Positions 58,354 to 64,000 of a stretch of 64,000 bases of DNA are shown piece after piece (position 1 is the stretch's first letter; each line of letters starts with the position of its first letter). Below the pieces are notes generated by a model. The model saw only the letters and a list, made by a program, of their open reading frames with translations, did no database searches and was not told the origin of the DNA. The position numbers and the translations under genes were made by a program. The stretch comes from Siphonodentalium dalli (taxonomy: Eukaryota; Mollusca; Scaphopoda; Gadilida; Siphonodentaliidae): NCBI GenBank assembly GCA_032622095.1, contig CP136068.1, forward strand, positions 125,683,989 to 125,747,988. Direction: 5' to 3'.

Positions 58354-58588
58354 AGTTAAACTGCATTCGCGTTAATCTGCTGAAATGCTGCCGCCGTACT
58401 GCTGAACGGGATTTTGAACCGATGAACGAGCATGGCAGGCGGTCAAAATGTGTCCCCTCCCTGTATTGGCATGTAACACTTATATCACGTGTCATGTACA
58501 CAACCTACAACCGGCTATCGTCGTTATATTTGAGTTAAACTGAAATCGAGAAATCTGCTGATCAGCATTTTAGGTTTTAGGTACACCA
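58354..58588 (-). repeat. Right MULE arm, outer end
   Basis: Closely resembles the inverse of 41680-41890: GTACTGCTGAACGGGATTTT, TGTCCCCTCCCTGTATT, ACAACCTACAACCGGCTATC and TCTGCTGATCAGCATTTTAG. Ends at TACACCA, then the GTCGGCGAAGG duplication. Confidence 0.85.
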
Positions 58589-58599
58589 GTCGGCGAAGG
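58589..58599. repeat. Right target-site duplication of the MULE
   Basis: GTCGGCGAAGG, exact partner of 41655-41665, 16.9 kb away. Confidence 0.75.
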
Positions 58600-59052
58600 C
58601 AATTTGAGAATAAACCATCTGTGGATATTTGGTGGGAATATAGAATACCCTTGCTCTCAAAGTATTACGCGTATTCTCATAAATTGTATATCCAAATGGC
58701 ATCACAAAGCATGATTCTTACACATGGAATATAAGTAGTGGCTCACCTTGTCAGATCGGAGCGATTATCATTTTGTTTATCGCGTTTAATCCGTCCCACC
58801 AATAAAGAATTATTTATTTATTTACAACTGCGTATACTTCAGACGTTACAGCATGAAACATGAACATCATAAACACATTAGTTCGAAAAATTAGACGACA
58901 ATTATGTTTTACATAGAGATGTATCAATCAATCAATCAATCATTCTAGTTTATCATATCTTCACGAAGATACAGATGGTTTAAAGATATGTCCAGGTACT
59001 CCTCTGTTCTGGTGCTATGTATTGGCTAATCATTGTCAGTTAAAAAGAATTG
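58600..59052. other. Right flank of the composite element
   Basis: No gene. Holds an (AATC)n run at 58925-58943 and AT-rich DNA. Confidence 0.45.
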
Positions 59053-59170
59053 ATGTTATGCTTGTATAGCAGCTAGATGTGCTCGACACAGCGAGCTTTT
59101 GAGTTGTTTATGTTAGGCGATGAGTCTGATCTAAAAAATGAAAGAAATCCTCTGTATCGGGCAGATATAA
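59053..59170. repeat. ~118-bp direct repeat, copy 1
   Basis: Matches 61417-61536 at high identity (shared TTTTGAGTTGTTNATGTTAGGCGATGAGTCTG and AAAAAATGAAAGAAATCCTC). The two copies flank the inverse repeat array, so together they look like terminal repeats of something, or parts of two copies of one dispersed repeat. Non-coding. Confidence 0.7.
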
Positions 59171-59849
59171 CCTTATCATATGTCAGTATTGGATCCTGAA
59201 AAGTAATGTGCTACGGACTGCGTTTTCCTTTATCTCAGAAGTAACCATATTTCACTGCACACTGTGACCACTATTTTTGAACAGGCCTGCTCTACATTTC
59301 CATATATCTTGGCAATTGTAACCTTTTTTGTGGAAACTATATTTAATGGGCCGGACTCAATCGTGTTATAATAGATACATGGGCCATTCTAATATGCAAT
59401 CGTCCGACGATTCAAGGTCCCTCAGTTTGAATGAATATATGTATCTCTTAAATAGATTGATATAAATATACTTTTAGTGCTTTATTCTATGTATCTGTGT
59501 TGCCAGATCATTATAGGAATGCCATGATTTCCATCCCCATATACATATGACTGTTGATAAGATATAATTGTTCAAGTGACTTAATTCGGTCACCATTTGT
59601 CGAGATTGTGAAATTGGAATGCCAAAAACTCCTTAGAACGACATGGAAATGGCCTGGGAGATAACTATATATAACTTTGTTGGATATCGGCGAATTGAAC
59701 AATCTTATAAATGCTAGTGAATCTCCTCTTGCCATCCATGACCCAAACGACCCCAAATGTGATTTAATTCATCATATCATTAGAGAAGAACGTGCATGAA
59801 TTTGGTAGAATCAGTGCTAAATATATTTGAATCAACTGTTGTGCAACTC
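59171..59849. other. No gene recognised
   Basis: AT-rich. An 81-codon minus-strand ORF at 59511-59756 overlaps diverged members of the adjacent repeat (phrases such as AACTTTGTTGGATATCGGCGA resemble its units), so it is not called. Confidence 0.4.
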
Positions 59850-61410
59850 CCCTCATGCATGACTTGAACCGCGCCACTTTTGTCATATTTAAACCACGTC
59901 TATTAGACCCATGTATGCATTATATAATGGAGATGAGTATATATAAGTTTGGTGGTAATCGGCAACTAAACAAATTCTCATAATAAATATTACCGCCCCC
60001 CCCCATCTCTCACCAAAAACGGCACCAAGTTCGCGTCTTTAAATCACACGTTTATATTCCTCGTATCACGGAGAAAAATAATATATCAATAGCTCATTCC
60101 CTGACACCAACAACGTCACTTTAGAAATTTTAAACCGCACCATTATCTTACTCGTAAAAAGTTACCCCCGTTAGAACGCCTTGGTGCCATCTCGATTGTA
60201 CCCTTAACGTTATATATAGAACACAGACAGATATTCGCAAATATATGATTCATTGTATCCTATTTCGGACTCAAGGGGCGCCACTTTTGACATCATTAAG
60301 CCACACACTTGGACTCATTATATAGATGAATATATATAACATTTATGAAAATTGGCGATTATACAAATTCGTATCAAATTTAGGGCCACCATTGCATATC
60401 TCTCACAAAAAAGGCACCAATTTGGCGCATTTAAACCACACGATTAGATTATTCGTATCACGGAGAAGATTATGTATCAATCAGGTGGAAATCGGCACTA
60501 AACATATTGTTTATCAATGTTTGTGTCCCTCTCACATCTAGGCACCCCTGACTCGAACGGCCCCACTGTTGACATCTTTAAACCACACAATTAGATTCCT
60601 GATATCATGGAGATTATTATTTGTAAGTTTGGTGCTAATCCGCGATAAACAATTTTTTATCAAATTTAGTGCCCACCCCACCCCACCCCCATCTCTCGCC
60701 AAAGCAGCACCAATATGACGTCTTTAAAATCAAACGATTAGATTTCTCATATCATGAATAAGAATGTGTATCAATTTGGTGGAAATTGGCGCTAAAAATA
60801 TTGTGTATCAATTTTGGTGCCACTCTCCCTTCCAGTGCACCCCTGACTCGAATGACGCCACTTTTTACAACTTTAAGCCACGCCATTAGACACCTCATAC
60901 CATGGGGATGAATTTGTATAAGTTTCGTAGCAATCGGCGACTAAACCAATTCTTGTCAGATTTAGTACCCACCCACCGCCCCACCCGCCCCAAATCTCTC
61001 ATCCCAACGACACCAATTTGGCGTCTTTAAATCACACAATAAGATTCCTTGTATCATGGAGAAGATCTCAGAAGAATGTGCATCAATTGGTGGAATTCAG
61101 CGCTAAAATTATTTTGGTGCCCCTCTCCCCTTCCGGGCATCCCTGACGCGAACGGCGCGACTTTTGACATATCTAAACCGCACCACTATATTCCTCATAT
61201 TGTGGGATGATTATAATTATATAAGTTTGGTGGCAATCGGCGACAATTTTTTGTATGCCCGTCTCCCTTTTCTGTCCTGACAACAACGGCGTCACTTTAG
61301 AAAATTCTAACGCTCGCCATTATCTTTCTCGTAAAAAGATACCCCTATTAGACCACTTTTGTGCCATCTAGGTGGTCCCCTGTGAATTTATATAGAACAC
61401 AGACAGACAT
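59850..61410 (-). repeat. Inverse partner of the 20115-22075 tandem-repeat doublet
   Basis: On the reverse strand the head modules (GTTCTATATAAATTCACAGG..., ACGAGAAAGATAATGG...) start near 61410 and 60245. They are followed by the same degenerate ~145-bp units (GGTGGCAATCGGCGA, TTTGGTGGAAAT.GGCGCTAAA, GACTCGAATGACGCCAC in plus-strand reading). Order and doublet structure copy the 20-22 kb array, with considerable divergence. Confidence 0.65.
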
Positions 61411-61416
61411 AATTGA

Positions 61417-61536
61417 TGTTATGCACGTAAAGCAACTACATGTGCCCGGCACAGCGAGATTTTGAGTTGTTAATGTTAGGCGATGAGTCTGTTCTAAAAA
61501 ATGAAAGAAATCCTCTGTATCTGGCAGATACATAAC
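61417..61536. repeat. ~118-bp direct repeat, copy 2
   Basis: Second copy of 59053-59170, about 2.36 kb apart, in the same orientation. Begins AATTGATGTTATGC in both. Confidence 0.7.
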
Positions 61537-63770
61537 TATGTATAACAATGACAGCGATGGTGATACCAACGATGACATTTGAATTTGTTAATTGAATTTG
61601 TTATTTTTATATTTGTCATTATCTTATTTATAATATTATCAGTTTCATATTTCACATCATAAAATAAATAAAGAATGATTTTAAACAATGGTTCTGTTAT
61701 ATATGGGGTCGGCATCTCTGGGGCTGACTTCGCGTGGGGCCGACTTCGCGTGGGGCTGACTTCCGTGTTCCAATGCGTTACTGATTTAGGTTGATTCACG
61801 GGCACGGATTCTCTTGGGCAGAGTTCTCTGGGGGTGACTTTGGTTTGGGCCGACTTAGTAACAAATGCGACTTCGTTTTTTCCGACTTCTCTTGTAAGTT
61901 GCAATTGTATTAAACAAGTTACCTAAGTTCGTGGTAAATATTTGGTCTGTTCTGATCTACAAGTTAAATTTAGTAAATTTACACTAAATTACAGTATTGA
62001 AAATTAACCTTACGCTATACATGTAATGCAACTTAAAGGCACGTGAGGCCTTAGTTGTCGAAAATATTCATATTTGTTCCAATCACCGTAAACAGAAAAA
62101 ACATTAAAACGAATACAGTTTCGTTCATATATACCATGACCATCGCGTAAACAGCATGTTATCATAAAGATTTACTATATTTTACCTAAACAAGAGCCTG
62201 ATTGTGTTACAGAAGACAACACAATGCTGCTGGCTATTCACACAAATGGCATAAACGCTCTTTGTTAGTTCCATATCAGGAATTCACCAACAAAGAACGC
62301 TCTTTATGTTTACCATCATAATATAAACAAACACCAGAAAAGTTACTTTTTATGCTTTTGTTTACATAACAATGGTCAAACATTTGACAATAACATACTG
62401 TTTATGCGATATTTCTTATTTGTATACGGACAAAGTCTGTCTACATTTTGATGTGCTTTCTGTTGGTGGCAGTTTTTGACGGGTGGAAAGATTTTCACAG
62501 GATACCCACCGCCAAGGCCAACCGTGTCTTTAAACAAGAGTTACATGAGTCAATGATAGATAAATTGCTCACAATTCACCGATTCAAATTTTGAAAAAAA
62601 TAACAAGCATGGTCCCAACTTCAACTTGCAAGCGGAAGCGTTCGGTTTTCACAGAAATGTTGAAACTGAAACGGATCTTATTTTAAATTTTAAATGTTGA
62701 ATTATAACCTGATCCTAACGAGTATAACCTTACCTGTATAGAACGATGATGGGTTGATTGATTTGATATAATGATCAGATGATGAGTACATGTACGTATT
62801 CCGCACCAACAGTTAGTCAACTTAGTGGTTACACATCAGCAAAATAATGAACAAATATTGTTTTAAAATACTCCCGTGTTTCATTTCCTGTGTAGTCCAA
62901 ATATCTCTACGAATCGATGTTAAATCATCGAAGTGTGCCTCTGAATTCTGGAATCAATCGCAGGACCATTTTATGAGCATTCGTGTAAGAACATTTAAAT
63001 TCTATCCAGCCGCCATTTTCAAAGTTCAAATTTGCATTTCAACCATTTGGCCGGGTTGAAAAGAGATCACGTGGCGTTTTCAGTCAATCACACGAGCCGA
63101 TCAGTTCTCCCACTGTCAAACACTCGTAGGATACGTACATATAACACTCCCAGAGAGACAAACCGTTCCTCGTGAGACACAAATCAACCATCGAAATTAT
63201 TACGTCCCCAAGATTGACCCTCCTGCGTTTAGTGTGCAGGGATGTAGCCCCCTTATGAAAATGTGTTATCAATGGAAATCTCATAAACAGGGACATGGCG
63301 ATAGTGGTCTTGGGAACACGATGTCTGGCACATTCTTCCAGAGATACTGCCTTTTTGGTAATTGGTTAGAGACATTTCGTTGTTGTTGTCTTGATCAAGT
63401 ATAGTTTATAAATGACAAATAAATAAAAATGACGCGTGTTCCCAATGTGAGTATGAATTTTCGCTCAAGAAAGCATTGCGAGGTAAATGATACTCATGGT
63501 CATGGGCGGATTATCATTTGAGTTTCAATCGTCGACGCGAATGCATTTGGTCACGGTAAAGGACACGAATACGAAGATGCAAGCACAGTTTTCACAAATG
63601 ACTAGAGCATAAATGCAGTGACGTGGCAAGATGTTCTCTTCGATGCGCCAACGTCGATATCCAACTGTATCCCCATCCCTCAATTAGAAACTTCTGTTTC
63701 TGTGAAATGTAATTGTTTACCCCGGTTGGCTTCTGATTTTCAAGCTGTAACAGTAAGTTGTCCACCCCCT
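61537..63770. other. No gene recognised
   Basis: AT-rich. A TCTGGGG.TGACTT.G/GCCGACTTCGCGTGGGGC short repeat lies at 61718-61760. Imperfect inverted copies of CTTTGTT...AACAAAG with flanking CGCTCTTT lie at 62250-62306. No recognisable domain. Confidence 0.45.
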
Positions 63771-63779
63771 TGGGTTGGA

Positions 63780-64000
63780 CATCTTGATTAAATATGACTA
63801 ACTTAGTGTTAGTCACAAACATTTTGAGTAACTTTGGTCAAGTATTGGAATTATTTGCACATAATTTAGCAACTTTAGTTTTCGCCTTACAATTGACTAA
63901 GAAAAGTTATGACTAAATCCTGGCAATTTTGACTAATTAGTCGTTTGGATCCCCATTTCTTAGTCGTTATGACTAACATCATCCTAGTTATTTTGATTAA
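63780..64000. repeat. TGACTAA-rich degenerate repeat at the window edge
   Basis: GACTAA, TTAGTC or close variants recur about ten times in 220 bp (for example GACTAACTTAGTGTTAGTC). It may be the start of an inverted-repeat element cut by the window end. Confidence 0.4.

Larger units (their letters stand above)
41666..58588 (+). mobile_element. Composite Mutator-like element (MULE) with nested insertions
   Basis: Both ends carry the same inverted sequence: CTAAAATGCTGATCAGCAGA on the left near 41686, and its inverse on the right near 58570. These are flanked by the 11-bp duplication. Inside come the left arm of ~179-bp repeats (41690-44450), the transposase gene (44468-47777), a 1.2-kb non-coding stretch, and the right arm in inverse orientation. 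The right arm is in three pieces (48985-49983, 52736-53443, 58354-58588), split by three later elements. Without the nested insertions the MULE would be about 9.3 kb. The outermost ~25 bp of the two ends match only partly (GGAGTATC versus GGTGTACC). Confidence 0.75.

Noticed and set aside
62250-62310. Possible small inverted-repeat element
   Set aside because: Arms are short and imperfect (CTTTGTT...AACAAAG); not enough to call.

Overview
This window is non-coding and mobile-element DNA from an animal (metazoan) nuclear genome. The evidence is interrupted ORFs, spliceosomal donor and acceptor sites, CR1-like and other non-LTR reverse transcriptases, a Merlin transposase, a Helitron and a metazoan-type Mutator-like (MULE) element. 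The sequence is AT-rich, with many hairpin repeats and tandem arrays. A marine invertebrate (mollusc, annelid or lancelet type) is my best guess, but nothing here fixes the phylum. I see no convincing conserved host gene, no tRNA or rRNA gene, no CRISPR array and no virus.

Layout. 1-12.9 kb: scattered short inverted-repeat elements (281-494, 2484-2920, 3761-3844, 7645-8363, 11523-11692), a perfect 137-bp duplication (3894/4329), diverged tandem repeats (8417-9185) and a dispersed repeat (copy A, 11925-12220). 12.9-19.8 kb: a decayed minus-strand gene of a widespread 'GCDTTS'-type metazoan family, then two 5'-truncated non-LTR retrotransposons. 20-23 kb: a tandem-repeat element doublet whose inverted counterpart lies at 59.8-61.4 kb. 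24.1-25.7 kb: an intact 531-residue Merlin (IS1595/IS1016-like) transposase on the minus strand. 26.0-31.6 kb: a 138-codon ORF preceded by a duplicated segment, then two satellites built of palindromic monomers, a 402-bp one with a 139-bp one (about 19 copies) embedded in it. 31.8-34.3 kb: a five-copy array of 400-550 bp units. 34.7-40.4 kb: a Helitron with HUH Rep and Pif1-like helicase, one frameshift, and a recognisable CTAG terminus.

41.65-58.6 kb is the most interesting part and reads as one composite. An old MULE is flanked by an 11-bp target duplication (GTCGGCGAAGG at 41655 and 58589). Its terminal inverted repeats are kilobase arrays of a ~179-bp tandem repeat. Between the arms lies a decayed gene: CG-1-like DNA-binding domain, MULE DDE transposase, SWIM zinc finger, Ulp1/C48 protease and PHD-like finger. 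Its first exon contributes only seven coding bases. The right arm was later split by a 2.75-kb TIR element and by a non-LTR retrotransposon flanked by a ~114-bp duplication. That retrotransposon was in turn split by a 2.44-kb GC-rich inverted-repeat element with a perfect 8-bp target duplication. The nesting gives the relative order of insertion.

58.6-64 kb: further repeats, then about 2.4 kb with nothing I recognise.
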